Source: Planctomycetota bacterium (GTDB lineage Bacteria > Planctomycetota > Planctomycetia > Pirellulales > Thermoguttaceae). Taken from it: 55,077 nt of DNA. Shown here piece after piece: positions 15,324 through 23,896 of this stretch. Where the stretch lies: the NCBI GenBank assembly GCA_018897395.1, contig JAHIKV010000198.1, positions 1 through 55,077 of the forward strand. Reading direction: 5' to 3'. Each line of letters begins with the position of its first letter. Positions within the stretch are counted from its first letter, which is position 1. The translations under genes and the position numbers were made by a program. The notes under the pieces are model-generated. The model did no database searches. It was not told where the DNA came from and worked only from the letters and a program-made list of their open reading frames with translations.

Positions 15324-16499
15324 TCAAGCCAACTCACTGTAGACATCCATGTATTTCTGCGCGATTTTGTCCAATGCAAATCTTCTGAGAGCGTCTGCAC
15401 GGGCATGCGCTCCAATTGTTCTTCGTCGTTCATCATTGTTTAGCATATCTATCAGTGCCTCCGTGAGCTCGGTACCTGAATTAAAGATTACACCAGTTTC
15501 TCCAGGAATGACACTTTCTAGAGCTACGCCATCCATAAAAGAAACCACGATAGGGATTCCACAACCCATTGCCTCAAGGATAACGTTGCCAAAGCCTTCC
15601 TTCCGCGACGGAAGAACAAAGACGTCTGATGCTTGGAGAAAACACTCAACGTTGCTCGTTCTCCCAACCATCCGTACATTCAGCTTATGTCGTGCGATCT
15701 GGACCTTGATGTTTTCAACGTAGGTATTTAGGGAGCTTTCGTTGGCATCTTCTCGGCCAAATTCACAGGGCCCGATAAGGATTAGCTCGGCTTCAGGACA
15801 TTTTCTTTGAACTTCGCGCCAAGAATCGATGAGAATGTCAACACCTTTACGGTGGATAATGGCTCCAACGAATGTGACGATTTTGCCGTCAGGTTCCAAA
15901 CCTAAACTAAAGCGTATATTGTTTTTTTCCTCTCTGCCTACTGGATGGAATCTTAGGGTATCTACACCCTGTGGAATAAAGCGAAGCTTGGATTGGGGAA
16001 ATCCTGCTATCTTACAAGATTCACCAATCGGCTCGGATATATAGAGAAATCTGTCCATGCAGCGAAGTATACGGAGCCGTGCGGCCATGAATCTAAACTG
16101 CACTTTGAGAGATTCTGGGTCGTCACTACCCATGAGTACCATCTGCATAAGTATCTTCTTTCTCAAAACCTTGCAGCAAAGAGTCAGCAAGCCATAGTGG
16201 TCCATGTGACCATTCACATGTAGTAGGTCGAAGTCATTGCGATGGCTTACAAGGAACCGCACTATCCTTAAAGCGAAACGCATCTCCGATTTGTGCTGCT
16301 TGGGATCGAGCGGTATACGGTGTACCGTTACACCGTCGATGCAATCCATAGAACTGCACCTTTCAAATTTACTCGTCAATACCGCTACCTCGTAACCCTC
16401 CGCCTGCATAAGTGGAATGAGCTTGTGAAGATAGATTGCGTGTCCAGAGAAAGCAGGAAGGTAATTCGTAATCAGCATTAACACTCTAGGTTTGTACAA
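15324..16499 (-). CDS. Glycosyltransferase family 4
   Basis: A GT-B fold glycosyltransferase that should transfer a sugar from a nucleotide donor during exopolysaccharide assembly. The N-terminal domain opens with RVLMLITNYLPAFSGHA. The C-terminal donor domain shows IVTFVGAIIHRKGVDILIDS, VRMVGRTSNVECFLQASDVF and the E-x7-E motif region KEGFGNVILEAMGCGIPIVV. The start is placed at TTG 16499 (LYKPRVLML) because GGAG lies 8 nt upstream; the longer frame from 16532 would overlap the preceding gene. The region is AT-richer than the flanks, a sign that it may have been acquired. Confidence 0.85.
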   Translation of the reverse strand: MYKPRVLMLITNYLPAFSGHAIYLHKLIPLMQAEGYEVAVLTSKFERCSSMDCIDGVTVHRIPLDPKQHKSEMRFALRIVRFLVSHRNDFDLLHVNGHMDHYGLLTLCCKVLRKKILMQMVLMGSDDPESLKVQFRFMAARLRILRCMDRFLYISEPIGESCKIAGFPQSKLRFIPQGVDTLRFHPVGREEKNNIRFSLGLEPDGKIVTFVGAIIHRKGVDILIDSWREVQRKCPEAELILIGPCEFGREDANESSLNTYVENIKVQIARHKLNVRMVGRTSNVECFLQASDVFVLPSRKEGFGNVILEAMGCGIPIVVSFMDGVALESVIPGETGVIFNSGTELTEALIDMLNNDERRRTIGAHARADALRRFALDKIAQKYMDVYSELA

Positions 16500-16524
16500 A
16501 GAGCAATCTCCAATTACGATATGT

Positions 16525-17472
16525 TCAATCAAAGGAGTGGCGATTTATTCGGCACTGATAAATCCTGCCCCATGTTCGCCATAAGTCCATCCTGCATTCC
16601 AATCTTGTGAGTTGGCGGCAAGGAACGGATAGCAAGCTGGAAAGTGCTGTTCGGAACAATTCTTTCCAGAGATGGGTGGGTATGCCAGCAATAAACGTGC
16701 GACCTAGGAATCCACCTAGAGCAATATCGCTACGTCCTGCACGAAATGCACGCTGCATTAAGGATCGTATTCGTGCGTGATTGACAGTGATTATATGTTG
16801 AACATGAGCATCTGGGATGAAGACTGTCCTCATACCGCGAGATTCTAAGCGAATGAATAGCTCAGTCTCACTTCCCACGGCGTAGATGCGAGTACCTTGA
16901 GGACCAATCGTCTCGCAGAACGTCATACCTTGCATCGAGCTACGGTGTAGGGCAAAATTCGCACCGAACGCTCGCTGTTCAATGTAGCCTTCCTGCTCTC
17001 GTGGTCGAAAACCACAGAACGCCAGTCTCCTGTAGCGGAAGTGTGTCGAGCGAATCCACTCGGGTACCAAATCCTCGAAAAGAGGTGCGATTGCTCCGGC
17101 CAGAATTGTCTGTTCCGGCCAGCGTTCGGCGGCGGCACACATTTCACGAACCCAACCCGGATCGACGACTACATCGTCGTCCGTGAACAATAACATTGTA
17201 CCTCGCGCGACCTCAAGAGCTTTGTTTAAGGCGCGGTTTTTCCCAGGCGTGGTCTCCTCAAGAGGAACTAGTGGTAGTCTGTTTTGGTAATGCGATAGAA
17301 TTCTCGGCGTATCGTCTTGGCTGCCGTTGTCGACGACAATTACCTCCCATGTGATGTCGCCCAGTTTCTGCCGCGTTAGAGATTCAAGCGTCTGCGCGAG
17401 AAGTGCAGCACGATTCCGCGTGGCAACTAGGACACTCACGTCGACGGGATTATACTGGGCGCGAGAAAGCAT
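16525..17472 (-). CDS. Glycosyltransferase family 2
   Basis: A GT-A fold glycosyltransferase. VSVLVATRNRAALLAQTLES opens the nucleotide-binding fold, VIVVDNGSQDDT follows, and LLFTDDDVVVDPGW carries the metal-binding DxD. The acceptor side includes GSETELFIRLESRG, comparable to the ED motif region. The ATG at 17472 was chosen over the TTG at 17523 because the fold begins directly after it. A truncated GT2 gene lies immediately upstream and ends only 2 nt before this start, so the present start sits on a recombination scar. Confidence 0.85.
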   Translation of the reverse strand: MLSRAQYNPVDVSVLVATRNRAALLAQTLESLTRQKLGDITWEVIVVDNGSQDDTPRILSHYQNRLPLVPLEETTPGKNRALNKALEVARGTMLLFTDDDVVVDPGWVREMCAAAERWPEQTILAGAIAPLFEDLVPEWIRSTHFRYRRLAFCGFRPREQEGYIEQRAFGANFALHRSSMQGMTFCETIGPQGTRIYAVGSETELFIRLESRGMRTVFIPDAHVQHIITVNHARIRSLMQRAFRAGRSDIALGGFLGRTFIAGIPTHLWKELFRTALSSLLSVPCRQLTRLECRMDLWRTWGRIYQCRINRHSFD

Positions 17473-17473
17473 A

Positions 17474-17611
17474 CTACTCTCGATGGAACCCGTTCGGAAG
17501 CGTCTGCGCCAGCACCGAGTCAATCGCCGCCGCGATGAACCGCTCCCGATTGAACGCGGGGATTACGACGGATACGGTTGGTGTAGTGGTCATGTCTGGT
17601 TGTGGCCTCAT
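17474..17611 (-). pseudogene. N-terminal remnant of a second GT2 gene
   Basis: From the ATG at 17611 the frame reads MTTTPTVSVVIPAFNRERFI, then AAAIDSVLAQTLP and stops at a TAG after NGFHRE. This is the unmistakable start of a family 2 glycosyltransferase, cut off before the DxD. It begins 2 nt after the stop codon of the upstream GT4 gene, as in a coupled operon. The remainder was replaced by, or fused out of frame to, the GT2 gene that follows. Confidence 0.75.
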
Positions 17612-17613
17612 GG

Positions 17614-18840
17614 TCAACGGGTGAAATCAGGTCGTTGTGGGCTTGGGGCGGCCCCCGCCGGGTCGCCCACCGCAGACGGCTGTGAGCGGGGTTTCTGCAA
17701 CGACAGAATGCTACGCAGTGCTTCGATTTCATGCTCGATGCTGAACATGCTTCTCGCTCGCTGCCAACCATTTCTCCCCATTCTATTGCGCACCTCCGGC
17801 GAAGCGGCCAGTCGCAAGAGTGCCTCCGCGTGAGCGTCCACGTCGCCAGGCTCAACGAGAATGCCCTCCTGCCCACTCTGGATAATCTCCGGAAGCGAGC
17901 CACTGCGACCAGACACAACTGGAAGCCCTGCCCCCATTGCCTCCACGATTGAGACTCCAAACGCCTCCTCTTGATTTGTAATAGCGCCCCTGCAATTGTG
18001 AGCCGTGAATATGTCGGCTTGGCTTAGCAGCCTTCCCACAACGCTGGCGTCAACCGCTCCAAGAATATCGATCCGATCCCTGTAAGGCGATCGAGCCCTG
18101 AGTAAGTCACAGGTTACTCTGAGCATACCATCGCCGGCCACGATCAATCGCCCGCGCAACCCGCGCCGACATGCAAGCTCGAAAGCTTGAATTACCAAAT
18201 CCGGCGCTTTGCAGTCGACCAATCTTCCCACATAGAGAATCGTGCATTCGTCTTGCTTGTGGTGCAAGCGCGGACACTCGGGCACTGGCACGCCGAGGTA
18301 CTTCACGTGGATGCGCTCATCGGCGATCCCGATGTGACGCAGGCGTCCCCTCGTCTCAAGGGAATTTGCGATGAAGCGCACGTTATTCGGTAGCGCTAGG
18401 ACGCGTTCAACGTAATCGGTCGAATGTTCAGGCACGCCATCGTATCGTCGCAAGTCCCACGTAACGTCGTATCCGTGGCAATGGACGATCACAGGTTTAT
18501 CACAACTGGCCCACGCTTCGGAGTAGGTAACCGCAATAGTCAGGAAATGCACCAGGACACACGTGACATCTCGCCGAGCGACGAGCCGTCTCATCGCGTT
18601 CGACTGGTAGTGCTCCCAGGGAGAACGCTTCAACAGGCCGAGCCTGTTCGCTGCCCGATGCACGAGCGGCGGCGCGGCTATAACACGAACCGCGAAGCTA
18701 ACTCCCGCCAAGGTGCGCGCTGGGGAGTTAGTAGCGACCATCGCCACGTCAGACCCCAGGCCATGCAGCATACGACGCATCCATTCGTGCGACGGAGCAT
18801 CGAGTGCGTGTGCTACGTAGAGGATCGGCATAAACGCCAT
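17614..18840 (-). CDS. Glycosyltransferase family 4
   Basis: A GT-B fold transferase of 408 aa. The first domain begins PILYVAHALDAPSHEWMRRM and contains HCHGYDVTWDLRRYDG. The donor domain has CTILYVGRLVDCKAPDLVIQ, RLIVAGDGMLR and the E-x7-E region QEEAFGVSIVEAMGAGLPVV. The start lies 6 nt after the stop of the FkbM gene. The C-terminal tail (SQPSAVGDPAGAAPSPQRP) is unstructured. It probably adds one sugar of the repeat unit; the donor cannot be read from sequence. Confidence 0.85.
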   Translation of the reverse strand: MAFMPILYVAHALDAPSHEWMRRMLHGLGSDVAMVATNSPARTLAGVSFAVRVIAAPPLVHRAANRLGLLKRSPWEHYQSNAMRRLVARRDVTCVLVHFLTIAVTYSEAWASCDKPVIVHCHGYDVTWDLRRYDGVPEHSTDYVERVLALPNNVRFIANSLETRGRLRHIGIADERIHVKYLGVPVPECPRLHHKQDECTILYVGRLVDCKAPDLVIQAFELACRRGLRGRLIVAGDGMLRVTCDLLRARSPYRDRIDILGAVDASVVGRLLSQADIFTAHNCRGAITNQEEAFGVSIVEAMGAGLPVVSGRSGSLPEIIQSGQEGILVEPGDVDAHAEALLRLAASPEVRNRMGRNGWQRARSMFSIEHEIEALRSILSLQKPRSQPSAVGDPAGAAPSPQRPDFTR

Positions 18841-18846
18841 CTGGGG

Positions 18847-19635
18847 CTACTTGGCAAGTGAAATGACTTTTCTAAAAAACCCTCCTACCTTTCGGTTCAG
18901 TCTACACGCAGCGCAACGCAGATAACTGCGACACGAAAGGTGGTAGGTAGGAGTTGCATTAAAACGTCCTAGAACGCGATACCCCAATGGTGATAACGTT
19001 TGGCGTATATCTTTCAGGACCCTATCGTTTTTCGCTTCGACAACAATGTCTGGGTGGTGGCAATTCAGAAGTTCCCTTGCGCCTTTGAGAACGCGATGCT
19101 CATAGCCTTCTACATCGATCTTAATGAGACGCACCGGCATCTCCGACCCGGCCAACGTATCGACGAACAGACTGTCAAGCGTCTTAACGGGTACCTCGAC
19201 ATTACGTGTTGATTTATCGCAGGGGAGAAGGGTGAAACAGCCGATGTTCTTCTCAAACCCATCCGGCAGACTAAGCACTCCTATTCCTTTCTCGGAACTT
19301 ACGGCGTATGAGAGACATGCGACATTTTCGAGCATATTTTTTGAGACAGTCCATTGCAGTACAGAAAACGTCTCCGGCTGGGGTTCTATAGCCAACACTC
19401 GATCTGCCATATACCTGGAAAAAAACAGAGTGTGGTTTCCTATATTGGCCCCTACGTCGAGAAAGATTCCTCCGTGAGGCACCGCATAGTATAGGTACTC
19501 AAGAAGCGCCTCTTCGTAGAAACTCGCGGTCCTGCGAATCTGGTTAATAATGTGGTCATCCAACTCGGGGAAATAGAGAGTATCAGGGACCGGATGCCCC
19601 GGTGCGCGATAATTGATGGTAAAGCCACTCATCAT
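18847..19635 (-). CDS. FkbM-family methyltransferase
   Basis: An S-adenosylmethionine-dependent methyltransferase, probably acting on a sugar hydroxyl of the polysaccharide. The SAM-binding motif is FLDVGANIGNHTLFFS, followed by VLAIEPQPETFSVLQ, and the FkbM signature RLIKIDVEGYEHRVLKGA. The length (262 aa) is usual. There is no signal peptide. The gene sits between a flippase and a glycosyltransferase, a common place for decorating enzymes. Codon use is AT-richer than in the neighbouring flippase gene. Confidence 0.85.
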   Translation of the reverse strand: MMSGFTINYRAPGHPVPDTLYFPELDDHIINQIRRTASFYEEALLEYLYYAVPHGGIFLDVGANIGNHTLFFSRYMADRVLAIEPQPETFSVLQWTVSKNMLENVACLSYAVSSEKGIGVLSLPDGFEKNIGCFTLLPCDKSTRNVEVPVKTLDSLFVDTLAGSEMPVRLIKIDVEGYEHRVLKGARELLNCHHPDIVVEAKNDRVLKDIRQTLSPLGYRVLGRFNATPTYHLSCRSYLRCAACRLNRKVGGFFRKVISLAK

Positions 19636-19665
19636 GCTTTTTTCGATAATTGAAAAGTTGCCGGC

Positions 19666-21189
19666 TTAATCTGATAGGATCGCAGGCTTTCGCGAATGGT
19701 CTACCAATTGAGCGGAAACGCCTTCGCTAACTGATTCATGCACAAACAGGAATGATGGAGTGGGGAGCAGTCTACGGAGGTCCGTCAGTGCTTGGGGGCG
19801 AACATAGAAAACAAGAACGCAATACACAACGATGCCGATCCCAACTGAGAAAAATAGATGGGTGGGCATGTCGCTCCTGACACCGAGAAAGGAAAGCCCT
19901 GCGCGGAAGCACGCTACTGCAATGGCCATTAGTCCGGCAGAGAGGACGTGTGGAAATAGAGCCCCGGCAAGGTCTCGCAGTCGAAGGCCCTGGACGAGAA
20001 GGAAGGGGACGTAGAAGCCGACCGGAAGGAGAATCACGCACGCGGCTGTATAGGAAACGGCCACTCCGAAAACCCCCCACGGGACTCCAATAAGAAAACT
20101 CACCATGATAATGATGCCCGAAAAAAGCCCCCAACGAAGTTGCCAGTCCGCGCGCCCCTTTGCCAGATAGAGTTGTCCTACTGTTGACCAGATAGATTGT
20201 ATCATTCCAAGAGGGGCAAGGACGTAGATCAGCGGCACTGCCGGCAGCCATTTTTCGCCTAACACGACCTGCACGAACGGATGTGCCACGACCATCAAAC
20301 CGAGCATCATCGGAAACGTCACGAAGGCAATCGCGCCGCAGGCCCGCAGGTAGGCCGCCTTCAGCCGCGCGTCGTCGTCCTGCATCCGCGAAAAAGCGGG
20401 AAACAGAACTCGCATGAGCACGTTCGTAACCGCGTCGCGCGGCTTCAGCAGGATTCCGTAGGCAAGCGAGTAGAAGCCCAGCGGGCCGGCCCCGAGAAAC
20501 GCCCCGATGATGAAGTTGTCGGCGTTGCGGGCGAAGTAGTTGAAGAGGCTGAACCCCGTTATGTTGGCCCCAAAACTGAAGACCGAACGAACTTCCGACC
20601 AGCGAAAAATCAGCCGAGGACGCCATTGCGACAGGGCCTGATACAGGAGCGTACAGACGGCAGTGCCAACCAGCGAGCCGATTGCCAGTGCCCAGACGCC
20701 CAATCCGGCCACCGCCAACGCGATGGAGACTCCGCCGCCGATTACACCGGATACTAAATCGGCAACCGCGAGCCGCCCAAACTTCATTTGCCGGCTTAGC
20801 ACGGAGAAGGGAATCAGGCAGGGGGCGGAAAGCAGAAAACCGATACCCAATACGGCGGTCACGCCCATCACCCGAGGTTCCCCATAAACCCAGGCGACGA
20901 CGGGGGCGGCCGCAACCGTGGCCACGAACAACAGACCGGATACTGCAAGAACGAAGTAGTATAGGCTGCTGAGCAACGCTTCGTCGACCTGGCGACGCTG
21001 TACGACTGCCGTGTGGAAGCCCATGTATTTGAAAATTCCGAGGAAGCCGATAAAGACGGTCGCCATTGCCAACAGTCCGAAGTCCCGCGGCATCAGCAGC
21101 CGGGCCAGGACAATGCCGATCCCGAACTGGACAAGCTGCTGTCCCCAGGCGCCAATGGCGCTCCAGCGGACACCGCCGTAGACGTCCAT
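19666..21189 (-). CDS. Polysaccharide flippase, Wzx/MOP family
   Basis: A multispanning inner-membrane protein that would flip lipid-linked oligosaccharide to the outer face. The start is placed at the ATG at 21189 (MDVYGGVRWSAIGAWGQQLV), since the upstream 44 codons overlap the previous gene and are not family-like. VLARLLMPRDFGLLAMATVF is characteristic of the Polysacc_synt/WzxC branch. About a dozen hydrophobic helices follow, and FYSLAYGILLKPRDAV is a conserved loop. It pairs functionally with the O-antigen polymerase/ligase encoded two genes upstream. Confidence 0.85.
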   Translation of the reverse strand: MDVYGGVRWSAIGAWGQQLVQFGIGIVLARLLMPRDFGLLAMATVFIGFLGIFKYMGFHTAVVQRRQVDEALLSSLYYFVLAVSGLLFVATVAAAPVVAWVYGEPRVMGVTAVLGIGFLLSAPCLIPFSVLSRQMKFGRLAVADLVSGVIGGGVSIALAVAGLGVWALAIGSLVGTAVCTLLYQALSQWRPRLIFRWSEVRSVFSFGANITGFSLFNYFARNADNFIIGAFLGAGPLGFYSLAYGILLKPRDAVTNVLMRVLFPAFSRMQDDDARLKAAYLRACGAIAFVTFPMMLGLMVVAHPFVQVVLGEKWLPAVPLIYVLAPLGMIQSIWSTVGQLYLAKGRADWQLRWGLFSGIIIMVSFLIGVPWGVFGVAVSYTAACVILLPVGFYVPFLLVQGLRLRDLAGALFPHVLSAGLMAIAVACFRAGLSFLGVRSDMPTHLFFSVGIGIVVYCVLVFYVRPQALTDLRRLLPTPSFLFVHESVSEGVSAQLVDHSRKPAILSD

Positions 21190-21221
21190 TTGCGGGTTGT
21201 CAAGTTCCTTCGACAATGAAT

Positions 21222-22607
21222 CTATCGCGCCGAGGTCGCGTTGAACGGATTTTTGACTTTCGATATGCAAAACCGGTACTTGCCCGACGGCTCTTGGGGG
21301 ATGTGGTCGACGAACTCGCACTGGTAGCGGACCTCGGGGCCGAATCGCTCCGCCACCAACCGTCCGATCGTTTCGAGGCTCGCCGGGCCGAAGTCAGGCC
21401 CCTTCACAATGCGAAACACAAACCGATCGACCTCTTCCTGGACAATCTGCAATTGGGCAAGCCCCGGCACCATGACGGCGAAGTTCTCGGTCAGCGAGAT
21501 GCCCGAGATCAACTCGCCGCGGGCGGTGACTACGTAATCGGCCACGCGGCCTTCGATCCGCTCCAATAGCGGCAGACCCCGGCCGCATGGGCACTGCCGG
21601 TTGGCGAGCACGCCCATATCGCCCACCTGGTAACGAATCATCGGCATGGCCCGGTTGACCAGGTCGGTCACGACGATCATTCCCGGCTCGCCCGGCCGGC
21701 AGGGCGTGCCGTCGGGCCGCAATATCTCAAGGTAGATGCCGTCGGCGTTGACGTGCAAGCCGTCGTGCCGCTCGCACTCGCAGGCGATCAGGCTCACTTC
21801 CTCGCACCCGTAACGATTCGTCACCGGGCACTGGAACACCTCTTCGATCGTGCGGCGTTCCCAATCGTGCAGTACCATGCAGGTTGAGATAATAGCCCGC
21901 GGGCGGATGGCGACGCTCGGGCGTTTCGCCCGAAGGTACAAGGCGAACAGGTGCAGCGAGTGGGCATGACCGAAAAGAAGCGACGGCGGCTTGCGGACCA
22001 GGGCGTCGGCGAAATCGCCCATCGCCGCTTCGTCCATCTTGAGCGTGTCGAGGTAGACGTAATGGCGTTCCAACAGCGCGCGGCGCAGACGCCCCTTCCA
22101 ATCCGTTCGGATTTGTGGGTTGCCCCAGATAGACGCAATCCGCTCGCCCAGTCGCCATCCGGACCACTCATCCGACCGCAGCGTGCAGGCCCGATTGAAC
22201 TGATTGGCTGCCTCGTCAACCAGGACTTCCACCGACACGCCGGTCGAGCCGGAGGTCTTCTTGTGGTGCAGCGGAGCGTCTTTATACTCGTCCGAGAGCA
22301 AGTCGCTCTGACGGCTGCGCAGATCGGCCTTGGTCAACAGCGGCACCGCGCGAAAATCGTCAAGCGAGCGGATACGCCCTGAATCCAGCCCGGCCTCTTG
22401 CAGCCGCGACCGCCAAAACCGGGTTGTCTGATAAGCGTGATTCAGGAGCGATTCGAGCTTCTCCCACTGCCGCCGGCGGATCGCCTCGGGTGGGTCATAC
22501 TGCGTGCGCACCAGTTGCCGATGGTGCCGCAGATACGGACTGCGCTCCCAGGTCGCCCAGGCCGGGGCTATCGCATAACGGGTGATCGGAGCCAGCAAGT
22601 CCATCAT
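21222..22607 (-). CDS. CapK / phenylacetate-CoA ligase-like protein
   Basis: A member of the adenylate-forming superfamily branch found in capsule loci. Visible motifs: HHKKTSGSTGVSVEVLVDEA (phosphate-binding loop), VTNRYGCEEVSLIACEC and NRAMPMIRYQVGDMGVLANR, then a CPCGRGLPLLERIEGR segment and a C-terminal PaaK-type domain (PQEPSGKYRFCISKVKN). The substrate is unknown; such proteins may activate an acyl group for attachment to the polysaccharide. The length of 461 aa is normal. It lies between the flippase and O-antigen ligase genes, all on the minus strand with short gaps. Confidence 0.8.
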   Translation of the reverse strand: MMDLLAPITRYAIAPAWATWERSPYLRHHRQLVRTQYDPPEAIRRRQWEKLESLLNHAYQTTRFWRSRLQEAGLDSGRIRSLDDFRAVPLLTKADLRSRQSDLLSDEYKDAPLHHKKTSGSTGVSVEVLVDEAANQFNRACTLRSDEWSGWRLGERIASIWGNPQIRTDWKGRLRRALLERHYVYLDTLKMDEAAMGDFADALVRKPPSLLFGHAHSLHLFALYLRAKRPSVAIRPRAIISTCMVLHDWERRTIEEVFQCPVTNRYGCEEVSLIACECERHDGLHVNADGIYLEILRPDGTPCRPGEPGMIVVTDLVNRAMPMIRYQVGDMGVLANRQCPCGRGLPLLERIEGRVADYVVTARGELISGISLTENFAVMVPGLAQLQIVQEEVDRFVFRIVKGPDFGPASLETIGRLVAERFGPEVRYQCEFVDHIPQEPSGKYRFCISKVKNPFNATSAR

Positions 22608-22642
22608 TCGTTACTCGCGCGCTTCGCCATTATCGGGGTATT

Positions 22643-23896
22643 TCAGACGGTTTCGCATTGGCCGGAAGCCGACCCGGGAACATCAACCACATAAGACGGC
22701 TCCGCACACGCCAGTTCTTCGCCTTGCCTTAAGAGGCAATGCAGCGCAATGGCCTGAAATGCCCCAAACCAGAGCCAGGTGTAGCGATACAGACTGTGGC
22801 CGGCCAATCCCATCAGCAACAACAGCACTACGGTCACCGTGACGGATTGGATGAGCCGAGTTGGAAAACTGTCGCGGAGGTCCGGTTCTTGCCGGCAGAT
22901 TCGCCGCAAGTCGAAGTAATTGGCGAAAAAGCCCAGGACGATCATGCCGAACGCGACCGCGCCGAGCGTACCCAATTCGCCCAACACCTGGCCGTAAAGG
23001 TGGTGCGACTGCATTTTCGAGCCTGTCGCGGTCCCGAAAACACCGGGGCCTACGCCGAAAACGGGATTCTCTTTCCACAACTTGACCCCGTCCCGCCACC
23101 CCTGCCAGCGGCCCTCTGCCGACGCCTGCGCACTGGCGGGGCCATAGGAGGGGTCGATAAGCGTCAGGTAACGGTTCTGCCGGTCCTCGGGCAGGGATAT
23201 CCATGCCAGCGGGGCGGCAATCGCCAAAAGCAAGATGATGGTCACACGGTGTTTCGAGAGCAGCACCACGATCAGAGCGAGCGCGCAAAGCCCGACAAAT
23301 CCCATCCGGGAACCAGTCAGCAAGACGCACGTGGTTGCCAACCCAACATAGCCCGCGAGCACCCAGCGAAACCGGGAGTTCTTGATGCAGTTCCACACCG
23401 GAAACACCATCGGGAGCGAGTAGACGACGGTGGCGGCAAACGTGTTGGGATCGCCCATCGTGGCATCGACGCCCACCATTCTGGCCGTGCCCATGCGATA
23501 GACGTAGCGGCCGCAAAGGTATTCGCGGAAGGAATGGGCCATGTAGAGGCCCATCGCCCCCAGAAACATCATTACCAGCAGCTTCAGATCCCGCTCGGTG
23601 CGGACGGTGGACACGACGAGCACATAGAAGACCACAATCTTGAAGTAATCTTCCACCGTATGGGTGCCCCGAGCGGCGTAAGGGCTGGCAATCCATGCGG
23701 CCAGCATCGCCAGCCAGAAGCAAGCAAACGCCAGGTTCAGCCGGTTGCGTATCCACTGTTTATCGACTGCAATGCCCCAATAGAGGATCGTGGCGATCAT
23801 GTACATCCGCTCGACGTGCAGTCCGCCAAGCCACGGCCAGACCTCGAAAGGCCGGTGGATGAACAACCACATGTATCCGCCGAGAAGCCAGATCAT
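22643..23896 (-). CDS. O-antigen ligase / polymerase family membrane protein
   Basis: A polytopic membrane protein with about ten helices. The Wzy_C/O-antigen ligase signature region is present: LLTGSRMGFVGL, a long periplasmic loop with GRWQGWRDGVKLWKENPVFG, then VGPGVFG and HHLYGQVLGELGTLG. Such proteins either polymerise repeat units or attach glycan to a carrier. The start codon overlaps the stop of the double GT4 gene by 4 nt (ATGA at 23893-23896), so the two are translationally coupled. Wzy and WaaL roles cannot be separated by eye. Confidence 0.8.
   Translation of the reverse strand: MIWLLGGYMWLFIHRPFEVWPWLGGLHVERMYMIATILYWGIAVDKQWIRNRLNLAFACFWLAMLAAWIASPYAARGTHTVEDYFKIVVFYVLVVSTVRTERDLKLLVMMFLGAMGLYMAHSFREYLCGRYVYRMGTARMVGVDATMGDPNTFAATVVYSLPMVFPVWNCIKNSRFRWVLAGYVGLATTCVLLTGSRMGFVGLCALALIVVLLSKHRVTIILLLAIAAPLAWISLPEDRQNRYLTLIDPSYGPASAQASAEGRWQGWRDGVKLWKENPVFGVGPGVFGTATGSKMQSHHLYGQVLGELGTLGAVAFGMIVLGFFANYFDLRRICRQEPDLRDSFPTRLIQSVTVTVVLLLLMGLAGHSLYRYTWLWFGAFQAIALHCLLRQGEELACAEPSYVVDVPGSASGQCETV

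Noticed and set aside
14241..15443. A 400-codon plus-strand frame over the acetyltransferase and element cluster
   Set aside because: It runs antisense to hexapeptide repeats and through hairpin elements; no coherent domain.
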